Assembly: GCF_003725545.1 (NCBI RefSeq)
Contig: NZ_RJLN01000003.1
Span: 1-64,000, forward strand
Direction of reading: 5' to 3'
Origin: Micromonospora solifontis
GTDB taxonomy: Bacteria > Actinomycetota > Actinomycetes > Mycobacteriales > Micromonosporaceae
Length of the DNA: 64,000 bases
Numbering within the stretch: position 1 is the first letter of the stretch; each line of letters opens with the position of its first letter. The notes beneath the pieces are model-generated. The model saw nothing but the letters and a program-made list of their open reading frames with translations. It made no database searches and was not told the DNA's origin. The translations under genes and the position numbers were made by a program. This document shows, piece after piece, positions 18,668-26,420 of this stretch.

Positions 18668-19129
18668 GTGGCCGTAAAGATCCGGCTCCTGCGGATGGGC
18701 AAGATCCGCAACCCGCAGTACCGCATCGTCGTCGCCGACTCGCGCACCAAGCGCGACGGTCGCGCGATCGAGTTCGTCGGTGTGTACCAGCCGAAGGAGG
18801 ACCCTTCGGTGATCGAGGTCAAGTCGGAGCGGGTGCAGTACTGGCTGTCCGTCGGCGCCCAGCCGAGCGAGGCCGTGCAGCGTCTGCTGGAGCTGACCGG
18901 TGACTGGCAGAAGTTCAAGGGCCTGCCGGCCCCGCCGCCGCTGAAGGTCGCTCCGGAGCGGGCCGACCGTAAGGCGGCGTACGAGGCCGAGGCGAAGGCC
19001 GCCGCCGGTGTGGCGGAGACCCCGGCCAAGCCGGCCAAGAAGGCCGCGAAGCCGGAGGCCGAGGCGCCGAAGGCCGAGGAGCCGAAGGCCGAGGAGCAGA
19101 CCGGTGCCGAGTCCGGCGAGCAGGCCTGA
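18668..19129 (+). CDS. rpsP: 30S ribosomal protein S16
   Basis: A 153-residue S16. Residues 1-80 are the conserved S16 core ([20 protein letters not shown] at the start, then YQPKEDPS). A C-terminal extension of about 60 residues is Ala/Lys/Glu/Pro-rich ([20 protein letters not shown]) and disordered; such tails are common in actinobacterial S16 but this one roughly doubles the E. coli length. It starts with GTG, and GGAG lies about 13 bases upstream. It is the first gene of rpsP-khpA-rimM-trmD, the conserved ribosome-assembly cluster. Confidence 0.96.
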   Translation: MAVKIRLLRMGKIRNPQYRIVVADSRTKRDGRAIEFVGVYQPKEDPSVIEVKSERVQYWLSVGAQPSEAVQRLLELTGDWQKFKGLPAPPPLKVAPERADRKAAYEAEAKAAAGVAETPAKPAKKAAKPEAEAPKAEEPKAEEQTGAESGEQA

Positions 19130-19130
19130 C

Positions 19131-19364
19131 ATGGCGCTGCGTCCCGCCCTGGAGCACCTGGTCAAGGGGATCGTCGACCACCCGGACGACGTCCGGGTGC
19201 GGATGGTCGATTCCCGTCGGGGCAAGCGGCTCGAGGTCCGCGTGCACCCGGAGGACCTCGGCACGGTGATCGGGCGGTCCGGCCGGACCGCCAAGGCGCT
19301 GCGCCAGGTGATCGGCTCCATCGGTGGGCGCGGGGTGCGCGTCGACATCGTCGACTCGTACTGA
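19131..19364 (+). CDS. khpA: KH-domain RNA-binding protein KhpA
   Basis: A 77-residue single-KH-domain protein. The RNA-binding GxxG loop is IGRSGRTAKALRQVIG (about 44-59). Homologues (KhpA/YlqC) bind RNA, often with KhpB, and affect cell division and elongation. It begins 1 base after rpsP and its TGA overlaps the rimM ATG (TGATG), so the three genes are translationally linked. The position between rpsP and rimM is conserved across actinobacteria and firmicutes. Confidence 0.92.
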   Translation: MALRPALEHLVKGIVDHPDDVRVRMVDSRRGKRLEVRVHPEDLGTVIGRSGRTAKALRQVIGSIGGRGVRVDIVDSY

Positions 19365-19903
19365 TGCTTCTCATCGTCGGCCGGATCGGTAAGCCGCACG
19401 GCGTCCGCGGTGAGGTCACCGTGGAGGTGCGGACCGATGAACCCGAAGCACGATTCGCGCCCGGCTCGGTACTGGTTACCGAGCCGGGTGCGGTCCCGTC
19501 CGAGCCCGGTGCCTGGCGGGTGCCGGAGAAGCTGACCGTCGAGTCGGCGCGCTGGCACCAGGGGCGGCTGTTGGTCGCCTTCGAGGGCGTGCTGGACCGC
19601 GACGTGGCCGAGGCGCTGCGGAACACCCTGGTCGGCGTCGACAGCGCGGACGTCGCTCCGCCGGAGGATCCCGAGGAGTTCAACGACCACCAGCTGGTCG
19701 GGCTCGCCGTGGTCACCCGGGACGGGGAGCGCCTCGGCGAGGTGGCCCGAATCGACCACGCGCCCGCGTCGGACCTGCTGGTGCTGCGCCGCCCCGAGGG
19801 GCGGACCGCGCTGATCCCGTTCGTCAAGGCGATCGTGCCCGAGGTGGATCTCGCCGGCGGCCGCGTCGTCGTCGATCTGCCCGGCGGCCTGCTCGACGTG
19901 TAG
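19364..19903 (+). CDS. rimM: ribosome maturation factor RimM
   Basis: A 179-residue 30S assembly factor. The N-terminal RimM domain has VGRIGKPHGVRGEVTVE (about 4-20) and the C-terminal PRC-barrel begins after NDHQLVGLAV (about 108). It binds S19 and helps mature the 30S head. The ATG overlaps the khpA stop by one base. The stop TAG is 15 bases before trmD, in the same operon. All expected segments are present and the length is normal. Confidence 0.95.
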   Translation: MLLIVGRIGKPHGVRGEVTVEVRTDEPEARFAPGSVLVTEPGAVPSEPGAWRVPEKLTVESARWHQGRLLVAFEGVLDRDVAEALRNTLVGVDSADVAPPEDPEEFNDHQLVGLAVVTRDGERLGEVARIDHAPASDLLVLRRPEGRTALIPFVKAIVPEVDLAGGRVVVDLPGGLLDV

Positions 19904-19918
19904 CTGGAGAGCGACCGC

Positions 19919-20707
19919 ATGCGCGTCGACATCGTGTCGATCTTCCCCGAGTACTTCGCCCCGCTGGACCTGTCGCTGATCGGCAAGGCCCGTGCCAACG
20001 GCACGTTGCGGCTGGCCGTACACGACCTGCGGACCTGGACCCACGACGTGCACCGCACCGTCGACGACACGCCCTACGGCGGCGGTCCCGGCATGGTGAT
20101 GCGGCCCGAGCCGTGGGGCGAGGCCCTGGACGCCCTGGCCCCCGACGAGCTCAGCCCGGACGGGCACACCCTGCCCCGGCTGCTCGTCCCCTCGCCGGCC
20201 GGGGACCGGTTCACCCAGGCCATGGCCCACGAGTTGGCCGCCGAGTCGCACCTGCTCTTCGCCTGCGGCCGGTACGAGGGCATCGACCAGCGGGTGCTCG
20301 ACCACGCGGCGACCCGGATGCGGGTGAATGAGGTCTCCCTCGGCGACTACGTGCTCTTCGGCGGCGAGGTGGCGGTGCTGGTGATCCTGGAGGCGGTCAC
20401 CCGGCTGCTGCCCGGGGTGCTCGGCAACGCCGGCTCGCTGGAGGAGGAGTCGCACGCCCACGGGCTGCTGGAGGCGCCGATGTACACCAAACCGGCGAGC
20501 TGGCGCGGGCACGAGGTGCCGGAGGTGCTCCGCTCCGGCGACCACGGCGGGATCGCCCGCTGGCGGCGCGACGAGTCGCTGCTGCGTACGGCGGCCCGCC
20601 GGCCCGACCTGATCGCCGCGCTCCCGCCGGAGAGCCTGGACAAGCGCGACCGGGCGGCGTTGGACCGGGGTGGATTTCAGCTGCCGGCGGGGGATGTGGC
20701 AAAGTAG
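19919..20707 (+). CDS. trmD: tRNA (guanine-N1-)-methyltransferase TrmD
   Basis: A 262-residue SPOUT-class methyltransferase that makes m1G37 in tRNAs, preventing +1 frameshifting. Diagnostic blocks are [10 protein letters not shown] (about 4-13), [14 protein letters not shown] (about 48-61), [11 protein letters not shown] (about 117-127) and [11 protein letters not shown] (about 140-150), which form the trefoil-knot AdoMet site. The length is usual for actinobacteria. It is the last gene before the rplS leader. Confidence 0.96.
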   Translation: MRVDIVSIFPEYFAPLDLSLIGKARANGTLRLAVHDLRTWTHDVHRTVDDTPYGGGPGMVMRPEPWGEALDALAPDELSPDGHTLPRLLVPSPAGDRFTQAMAHELAAESHLLFACGRYEGIDQRVLDHAATRMRVNEVSLGDYVLFGGEVAVLVILEAVTRLLPGVLGNAGSLEEESHAHGLLEAPMYTKPASWRGHEVPEVLRSGDHGGIARWRRDESLLRTAARRPDLIAALPPESLDKRDRAALDRGGFQLPAGDVAK

Positions 20708-20877
20708 AGGGGTTGCCGCATCCGTCCACGCCGTGGGCGGCTGCGAGGACCCTCGACCGGGGTCGGCCGCGCGGATCCCCAACCGGGGTCGGTGCCGGCC
20801 GGCGGCCACCCGGGGGTCAGAATCACCCATCCGCGCATCGACTGACGGTGCGCCGTGAGCCTCACGAGGACGCAGCG

Positions 20878-21237
20878 ATGAACATCCTGGACGCCCTTGA
20901 CGCCCAGTCGAAGCGCGTTGACATCCCCGACTTCCGGGCTGGTGACACCGTCAAGGTGCACGCCCGCGTCGTCGAGGGCAACCGGTCCCGGGTCCAGATC
21001 TTCCAGGGCGTCGTCATCCGCCGCCAGGGTGACGGTCTGCGCGAGACCTTCTCGGTCCGCAAGGTCAGCTTCGGCGTGGGGGTGGAGCGGACCTACCCGC
21101 TCAACAGCCCCGCGATCGACCGGATCGAGGTCGTGACCCGCGGTGACGTGCGCCGGGCCAAGCTCTACTACCTGCGCGAGCTGCGCGGTAAGAAGGCCAA
21201 GATCAAGGAGCTGCGCGAGAAGCAGCCGGCGAGCTGA
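20878..21237 (+). CDS. rplS: 50S ribosomal protein L19
   Basis: A 119-residue L19 of normal length. Recognised by [32 protein letters not shown] and the C-terminal [21 protein letters not shown]19 sits at the 30S-50S interface. A 170-base stretch separates it from trmD; it holds a direct repeat (ACCGGGGTCGG twice, about 20757 and 20782) but no clear promoter, so rplS may be read through from the rpsP operon. GAGGA lies about 8 bases before the ATG. Confidence 0.96.
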   Translation: MNILDALDAQSKRVDIPDFRAGDTVKVHARVVEGNRSRVQIFQGVVIRRQGDGLRETFSVRKVSFGVGVERTYPLNSPAIDRIEVVTRGDVRRAKLYYLRELRGKKAKIKELREKQPAS

Positions 21238-21275
21238 ATTTCCGTTCGCCACGCCGCCCGAGCTGCGCGTATGTC

Positions 21276-21308
21276 GTATCGACCAGATCGCATTACCCTG
21301 GTCGGTAC
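21276..21308. terminator. weak hairpin after rplS
   Basis: 11-base arms (GTATCGACCAG and CTGGTCGGTAC) pair with one mismatch around an 11-base loop, 40 bases after rplS. It may be a terminator; it also overlaps the likely lepB promoter area. Confidence 0.35.
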
Positions 21309-21406
21309 GGGCGCGGGCGGACGGCGTGAGGCGGTCCACTGCCGCCCGTGGGGTCTCCGAGGGGACTCCCGGGCGGTAGTGTCGTTTCTGCGGACCGGAG
21401 AGTGGC

Positions 21407-22288
21407 ATGGTGCAGATGCTTGACGAGGACGGCACCGTCGACCCGTGGCGCCGGCGGGCCCGGCGCACCCGCCGGCAGATGCCCCTCTGGCAGGAGTTGC
21501 CGCTGCTCCTGATCGTCGCCTTCTGCCTCGCCGTGCTGATCCGCACCTTCCTGCTCCAGGCCTTCTTCATCCCCTCCGGGTCGATGGAGAACACCCTCCT
21601 CATCGGCGACCGGGTGCTGGTCAACAAGGTCGTCTACGACGTCCGCGACCCGGTCCGGGGCGAGGTGGTGGTCTTCCGGGGCACCGACAAGTGGGTCGCC
21701 CAGGAGGCGCCGGCGCCGCCGACCAACTTCGCCGGCAAGGTCGCGCGCACCTTCGGTGACCTGGTCGGGGTCAGCCGGCCCGGCGAGAAGGACTTCATCA
21801 AGCGGGTGATCGGCGTCCCCGGCGACCACGTGTGGTGCTGCGACAAGGGCCGGGTCGTGGTCAACGGCGTGCCGCTGGACGAGCAGGCGTACGTCTCCGA
21901 GGACTCGCCGGTCGAGCTGCCACCGAACCCAAAGGAGTGCCGCTCCCGGCAGTTCACCGAGGTGGTCGTACCGCCGGGGCAGATCTTCGTGATGGGTGAC
22001 CACCGGCTGGTCTCCCAGGACGCCCGCTGCCAGGGCCCGGTGCCGATCGACAACGTGGTCGGCCGGGCCTTCATGATCGTGTGGCCGCAGCAACGGTGGA
22101 CGACCCTGCCGGTGCCGAAGACCTTCACGAGCCTGCCGCAGCCCAACGCGGCGCCGGCCGGGCCGGTGCCGGTCGATCCGGACCCGACGGGCGGTGTGGT
22201 GCTGGTTCTCCCGGTCACGGCCGCGGCGTCCGTTCTCGCGCGTTCGGGGCGACTGCGCCACGGCCGGGGACGTAGGCTCCTCCCGTGA
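21407..22288 (+). CDS. lepB: signal peptidase I (first copy)
   Basis: A 293-residue type I signal peptidase, which removes Sec and Tat signal peptides on the outer face of the membrane. One N-terminal membrane helix (LPLLLIVAFCLAVLIRTFLL, about 30-49) precedes catalytic Ser59 (PSGSMENTL) and general-base Lys132 (DFIKRVIGVPGDH). The GDHR box appears as MGDHRLVSQDARC. The C-terminal 70 residues have a second hydrophobic stretch (GVVLVLPVTAAASVLA), giving a possible C-terminal anchor that the second copy lacks. GGAG lies about 8 bases before the ATG. Its TGA overlaps the next GTG (GTGA). Confidence 0.94.
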   Translation: MVQMLDEDGTVDPWRRRARRTRRQMPLWQELPLLLIVAFCLAVLIRTFLLQAFFIPSGSMENTLLIGDRVLVNKVVYDVRDPVRGEVVVFRGTDKWVAQEAPAPPTNFAGKVARTFGDLVGVSRPGEKDFIKRVIGVPGDHVWCCDKGRVVVNGVPLDEQAYVSEDSPVELPPNPKECRSRQFTEVVVPPGQIFVMGDHRLVSQDARCQGPVPIDNVVGRAFMIVWPQQRWTTLPVPKTFTSLPQPNAAPAGPVPVDPDPTGGVVLVLPVTAAASVLARSGRLRHGRGRRLLP

Positions 22289-22917
22289 TCGACGAGCAGA
22301 CCGAAAAGCCGAGCAGCTCCTTCTGGAAGGAGCTCCCCATTCTCCTGGGCGTGGCGATCCTGGTCGCAGTGCTGGTGCGTGCCTTCGTGCTGCAGACCTT
22401 CTTCATCCCGTCCCCGTCCATGGAGAACACTCTCAAGATCGACGATCGGGTGCTGGTCAACAAGCTGGTCTACGACTTTCGCTCGCCGCACCGCGGTGAG
22501 GTGATCGTCTTCAAGGCACCCACCGAGTGGAGCGGCAACCCGGAGGGTGAGGACTTCATCAAGCGGGTGATCGGCGTCGGCGGCGACCACGTGGTCTGCT
22601 GTGACCGCAGCGGCTCCCAGGAGCGGCTGATCATCAACGGCAAGCCGATCGACGAGCCGTTCATCTTCCCCGGCAACAAGCCGGCGGACCAGGATTTCGA
22701 CATCACCGTGCCGAAGGGTCGGCTCTGGGTGATGGGTGACCACCGGGAGGCCTCAGGCGACTCGCTGGAGCACTGGCAGCAGTCCGGTGAGGACATCAAC
22801 GAGGCCACCATCCCCGAGGATCAGGTGGTCGGCCGGGCCTTCACGATCTTCTGGCCGGTCGACCGGGCGACCTGGCTCACCGTGCCGAAGCAGTTCGACG
22901 GGATTCCGAATCCCTGA
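22285..22917 (+). CDS. lepB: signal peptidase I (second copy)
   Basis: A 210-residue type I signal peptidase overlapping the first copy by 4 bases. One membrane helix (ILLGVAILVAVLVRAFVLQ, about 19-37), catalytic Ser45 (PSPSMENTL) and Lys93 (DFIKRVIGVGGDH) are intact; the box MGDHREASGDS completes the site. It is 83 residues shorter than its neighbour and lacks the C-terminal hydrophobic segment, so the two are diverged paralogues rather than a recent duplication. A TAGGCT box at 22273-22278, 6 bases before the GTG, could give an additional leaderless transcript. Multiple tandem signal peptidases are also known in Streptomyces. Confidence 0.94.
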   Translation: MIDEQTEKPSSSFWKELPILLGVAILVAVLVRAFVLQTFFIPSPSMENTLKIDDRVLVNKLVYDFRSPHRGEVIVFKAPTEWSGNPEGEDFIKRVIGVGGDHVVCCDRSGSQERLIINGKPIDEPFIFPGNKPADQDFDITVPKGRLWVMGDHREASGDSLEHWQQSGEDINEATIPEDQVVGRAFTIFWPVDRATWLTVPKQFDGIPNP

Positions 22918-22965
22918 CCCGGGAGGCCGTGGGCGTTCGTCGGAGGCGTCTGGCAGGCTTGGGCG

Positions 22966-23436
22966 GTGACCGTCTACACCCCTCGTCGCGCGGCCCGGGT
23001 GCTGCTCGTTGACGCGTCCGACCGGGTGCTCCTCTTCGCCGGCACCGATCCGGGCCGACCCGACCACTCCTACTGGTTCACCCCTGGCGGCGGGCTCGCG
23101 GCCGGGGAGACCCCGGCCGAAGGCGCGGCCCGGGAGTTGGCCGAGGAGACCGGCCTGCGGCTCGCCCCGGCGCAGTTCGGCGCGCCGGTCTGGGCCGAGA
23201 CGGCCGAGTTCCCGTTCGACGGCGTCTGGTACCGCCAGGAGCAGGAGTTCTTCCTGGTCCGGGTGGGTTCCTGGGAGGTCGACACGGCGGGGTTCGACGA
23301 GGTCGAACGGGCCAGCGTGCACGGCCACCGCTGGTGGTCGCTCGACGAGCTGACCGCGACCGCCGAGCGGTACTATCCGCCCGACCTGCCGGACCGGCTC
23401 GCCGCCGTGCTGGCCGCCGGAGGTGCGCCGTGCTGA
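22966..23436 (+). CDS. NUDIX hydrolase
   Basis: A 156-residue NUDIX enzyme. The Nudix box is complete (GGGLAAGETPAEGAARELAE then ETGL, about 43-66), with its metal-binding glutamates. The class hydrolyses nucleoside diphosphates linked to another moiety; the substrate is not predictable. It appears leaderless: a CAGGCT box at 22953-22958 lies 7 bases before the GTG start. Its last 7 bases overlap the rnhB start, so the two are co-transcribed. Housekeeping association with rnhB is common in actinobacteria. Confidence 0.9.
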   Translation: MTVYTPRRAARVLLVDASDRVLLFAGTDPGRPDHSYWFTPGGGLAAGETPAEGAARELAEETGLRLAPAQFGAPVWAETAEFPFDGVWYRQEQEFFLVRVGSWEVDTAGFDEVERASVHGHRWWSLDELTATAERYYPPDLPDRLAAVLAAGGAPC

Positions 23437-24386
23437 CCCCTCCGCGTACGGTGGTCCGCCGCGAGGCCGGCCTCTACGCCCTGGAACGCGCGCTGCAACG
23501 GCGGGGCTTCCGGCACGTGGCCGGGGCCGACGAGGCCGGTCGGGGCGCCTGCGCCGGCCCGCTCGTCGCCGCCGCCGCGGTGCTGCCCGAGGGGCGGCGC
23601 GGTGAGATCGAGGGGCTGGCCGACTCGAAGCTGCTCACCCCGGCCAGCCGGGAGCGGATCTACGACGAGGTGGTGGCGCGGGCCCTGGCGTACGCGGTGG
23701 TGGTCATCCCCGCCGAGGAGGTCGACGCGCGCGGGCTGCACGTGTGCAACCTGGCCGCGATGCGCCGGGCGCTCGCCTCGCTGACCACCCGACCCGAGTA
23801 CGTGCTGACCGACGGCTTCGGCGTGGACGGTCTGGACGTGCCGGGGCTGGCGGTGTGGAAGGGCGACCGGGTGGCCGCCTGCGTGGCGGCGGCCAGCGTG
23901 CTGGCCAAGGTGACCCGGGACCGGATCATGGTGGAGCTGGACGAGCGGTACCCGGGCTACGGCTTCGCCGAGCACAAGGGCTACATCACCACCGAGCACA
24001 CCGCCGCGCTGCGGGCGCTCGGGCCGTGCCAGGAGCACCGCTTCTCGTACGTCAACGTGGCGGCCGTCTCGGGTCGGGACGGTGCGCCCCCGCGCTCCCG
24101 CCGGCCGGTGGCCGCCGGCCCGGCCGGCCCCGGCGGACGTGCGTCCGGGGTCCCGGACCAGCTTCCGTTGGATGTCCCCGACGGGCCCGGGCTGGGCGGC
24201 CTTTCGCCCGGCGGCCCGGACGGGCTTTCGCCCGGCGGCCCGGACGAGCTTCAGCGCGGCGGCCCGGACGAGCCGATGGAGCGCTCCGGCGCGTCAGGGG
24301 GTACCGTCGGCGTGGCGTTGGGCGAGCAGCCGCGACCCCCGGCGCCGGTGGGGGAAGATGTGGTCATGGAGGGCGGAGTGCGATGA
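23430..24386 (+). CDS. rnhB: ribonuclease HII with long C-terminal extension
   Basis: A 318-residue protein. Residues 20-215 are RNase HII, which cuts RNA in RNA-DNA hybrids and excises misincorporated ribonucleotides: GADEAGRGACAGPL (catalytic Asp-Glu), the DSKLL block, and VLTDGF and KVTRDR. A C-terminal extension of about 100 residues is Gly/Pro-rich and holds three GLSPGGPD-type repeats. Typical enzymes end near 210-250 residues, so the extension is extra. The start is GTG at 23430 with GGAGGT 5 bases upstream. The TGA overlaps the following ATG (ATGA). Confidence 0.92.
   Translation: MLTPPRTVVRREAGLYALERALQRRGFRHVAGADEAGRGACAGPLVAAAAVLPEGRRGEIEGLADSKLLTPASRERIYDEVVARALAYAVVVIPAEEVDARGLHVCNLAAMRRALASLTTRPEYVLTDGFGVDGLDVPGLAVWKGDRVAACVAAASVLAKVTRDRIMVELDERYPGYGFAEHKGYITTEHTAALRALGPCQEHRFSYVNVAAVSGRDGAPPRSRRPVAAGPAGPGGRASGVPDQLPLDVPDGPGLGGLSPGGPDGLSPGGPDELQRGGPDEPMERSGASGGTVGVALGEQPRPPAPVGEDVVMEGGVR
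24198..24269 (+). repeat. 24-bp tandem repeat, three copies, in rnhB
   Basis: Units start at 24198, 24222 and 24246 and encode GLSPGGPD, GLSPGGPD and a variant ELQRGGPD. They lie in the C-terminal tail beyond the catalytic domain. Confidence 0.8.
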
Positions 24387-24706
24387 GCGCGGAAGATCTC
24401 GAGAAGTACGAGACCGAGATGGAGCTGCAGCTCTACCGGGAGTACCGCGACATTGTCCGCCAGTTCTCCTACGTGGTGGAGACCGAGCGCCGGTTCTACC
24501 TCGCGAACCAGGTCGATCTGCACGTCCGCAACTCAGACGGCGAGGTCTACTTCGAGGTCGAGATGCACGACGCCTGGGTGTGGGACATGTACCGCCCCGC
24601 CCGCTTCGTCAAGAATGTCCGAGTGATGACATTCAAGGACGTCAACGTGGAAGAGCTCGAAAAGCCCGACATCTCCCTTCCCGCAGATTCCGGATTCGGC
24701 GGCTGA
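24383..24706 (+). CDS. DUF2469 family protein
   Basis: A 107-residue acidic protein conserved in actinobacteria directly downstream of rnhB. It starts MSAEDLEKYETEMELQLYRE and has the signature FYLANQVDLHVRN and WVWDMYRPARFVKNVRVMTF. No catalytic motif is visible; function is unknown. Overlap with the rnhB stop (ATGA) implies coupled translation. The conserved rnhB-DUF2469 order is seen across many actinobacteria, so a role in nucleic-acid metabolism is a guess only. Confidence 0.9.
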   Translation: MSAEDLEKYETEMELQLYREYRDIVRQFSYVVETERRFYLANQVDLHVRNSDGEVYFEVEMHDAWVWDMYRPARFVKNVRVMTFKDVNVEELEKPDISLPADSGFGG

Positions 24707-24861
24707 CCCGGTCCCGGCGCCGCGGCGGCTCCGCGCCCCGGCCGCCGGTGGCGAATCACCCCGCGAGCACGACCACCTCGACCCGCCGCACCAGGTTGTC
24801 GGCGGACCCGCCCCGGTTCCACGGCTGCTGACGGGCTAGCCGGCTGTCCCTCGCATGGGCG

Positions 24862-25512
24862 TCACGGGTGGGTGAGCCGGTCGTAGCCGACGAACTCGAA
24901 CATCGTCGCCCCGGTCTCGAGCGGGCGCGGCGGGCCGGTGAAGCGGTGCACCCCCACCCCGACCCCGTCCGCGGGGCTGCTCACCATGACCGGCACGAAA
25001 CCCTCCTCGGCGAACCACTCGCAGATGGTGGGCACCAGGTCCGGCTCACGGCGGTGCCGGGTCCAGAAAACCGTGCCGCCGGTGGCGCAGAGCGCGGCGC
25101 AGTGCCGGACGGTGTTCCGGATGTCAGCGTCGATGATGTTGCCGAAGATGCCGCAGGCCAGCACGAGGTCCGCCGGCGCCAGGTCCGCGTACCGGTCGGT
25201 GCCTGCCGCGTCCCCGACCACCACCTCCACCCGGCTCAGGCCGGCCTCGGCGGCGGCCCGGCGGGCCACCTCGGCGTTACGCGGGTCCAGCTCGACCAGG
25301 CGGGCGGTCACGTCGTCGCGCCGGGGGTGGGCGGCGAGCACCGGGATCAGGTCGTGCCCCTGACCGGCGCAGAGGCTGATCGCCCGCAACGGACCGGCCG
25401 GCGCCCGGTCCAGCGCCTCCCGGACGCGGAGCCGTATCTCGGCCAGCCGCCGGGACAGGGCCGATTCCGGCTGGTCGTAGTCGGCGTGCCAGGCGTACCA
25501 GTCCTTTGTCAC
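24862..25512 (-). CDS. class I SAM-dependent methyltransferase
   Basis: A 216-residue Rossmann-fold methyltransferase. Motif I is ISLCAGQGHDLIPVLAAHP (about 49-67), ARLVELDPRN follows with the acidic AdoMet-ribose ligand, and LAPADLVLACGIFGNI is the post-motif region. The substrate is unknown. The start is a GTG, with TATGCT ending 6 bases upstream and no Shine-Dalgarno, suggesting a leaderless mRNA. It opens TKDWYAWHADYDQPESALS, a short helical cap. It is divergent from the M23 peptidase gene. Confidence 0.85.
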   Translation of the reverse strand: MTKDWYAWHADYDQPESALSRRLAEIRLRVREALDRAPAGPLRAISLCAGQGHDLIPVLAAHPRRDDVTARLVELDPRNAEVARRAAAEAGLSRVEVVVGDAAGTDRYADLAPADLVLACGIFGNIIDADIRNTVRHCAALCATGGTVFWTRHRREPDLVPTICEWFAEEGFVPVMVSSPADGVGVGVHRFTGPPRPLETGATMFEFVGYDRLTHP

Positions 25513-25518
25513 GCGGCC

Positions 25519-25524
25519 AGCATA
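25519..25524 (-). promoter_or_regulatory. -10 box of the methyltransferase gene
   Basis: TATGCT on the minus strand ends 6 bases before the GTG start. Confidence 0.5.
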
Positions 25525-25640
25525 GGCGGGCACATAGCAGATCAGCGCCCCGCGCGGTGCCCGTGCACAGCCGGGCCGCTGTCCACAGTGCGTGTATCGG
25601 GCGCTGGTCACCGGTGCTGGCCGTGGGGCAGGGTGCGGCC

Positions 25641-26420
25641 ATGCCGAAGCTCCTTCGTTCCACCGTCCCGGCCCTCTGCGTGCTGCTGCTCGTCGGCCCG
25701 ACCTCCGCCGGGTCGGCCGCGGCCCGTTCCGCTCCGGCGTTCGTCGGCTCCGCCCCGGCCTCTGCCCGTCCCGCCCGGGCGTCCGCGCACCCCGCCTCGC
25801 CTCTTGCCGGCCCCGCGTCGGTCGGCGCGAGGCGTCCGGTCGACCGTCTGTCCGATGCCAACGGTGCCGATCGCGCCGGGGTCGGATCGTCGGGCACGCC
25901 GGCGGCCGGCGGCCCGGCCGCGCGGTTCGACTGGCCGCTGGCCGGCCCGCCCCGGCCGGTGCGCCCCTTCGACCCGCCGCCGCAGCGGTGGTTGCCCGGG
26001 CATCGCGGGGTGGACCTCGCTGCCACCCCGGGGCTCGCGGTCCGCGCCGCCGGCCCCGGCGTCGTGCTCTTCGCCGGCCCGGTAGCCGGCCGTCCGGTGC
26101 TCACCATCGGCCACGGCGGCGGCCTGCGGACCACCTACGAGCCGGTCCGCGCCGGGCTGCCGGTCGGTGCCCGGGTGGCGACCGGCACGCCGGCCGGCAC
26201 CCTGCTCGCCGGCCACCCCGGCTGCCCGGCGGCGGCCTGCCTGCACTGGGGGCTGCGCCGGGGTGACGAGTACCTCGACCCGCTCGCCCTGCTCGGTCTC
26301 GGTCGGGTGCGGTTGCTCCCACTCGACCCGGCCGCCGTGGCCCCCGACCCGGGTCAGCCCTGGGCGAGCAGCGCGGGGAGGCGGACCGCCAGCCGGTCGT
26401 ACTCGTCCGGGTTGTTGTAG
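25641..26420 (+). CDS. secreted M23-family metallopeptidase
   Basis: A 259-residue secreted peptidase. An N-terminal signal peptide (about 1-28, PALCVLLLVGPTSAGSAAA) precedes a low-complexity Ala/Pro/Ser linker to about residue 95, then a LytM/M23 domain. HxxxD metal ligands are His121 and Asp125 in HRGVD, and His202 in CLHWG supplies the C-terminal ligand; the usual first His of the HxH motif is Cys here, which is common in this subfamily. It should cut or bind peptidoglycan peptides. The ATG lies in weak ribosome-binding context. The 3' end overlaps the convergent aminotransferase gene by 67 bases. Confidence 0.85.
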   Translation: MPKLLRSTVPALCVLLLVGPTSAGSAAARSAPAFVGSAPASARPARASAHPASPLAGPASVGARRPVDRLSDANGADRAGVGSSGTPAAGGPAARFDWPLAGPPRPVRPFDPPPQRWLPGHRGVDLAATPGLAVRAAGPGVVLFAGPVAGRPVLTIGHGGGLRTTYEPVRAGLPVGARVATGTPAGTLLAGHPGCPAAACLHWGLRRGDEYLDPLALLGLGRVRLLPLDPAAVAPDPGQPWASSAGRRTASRSYSSGLL

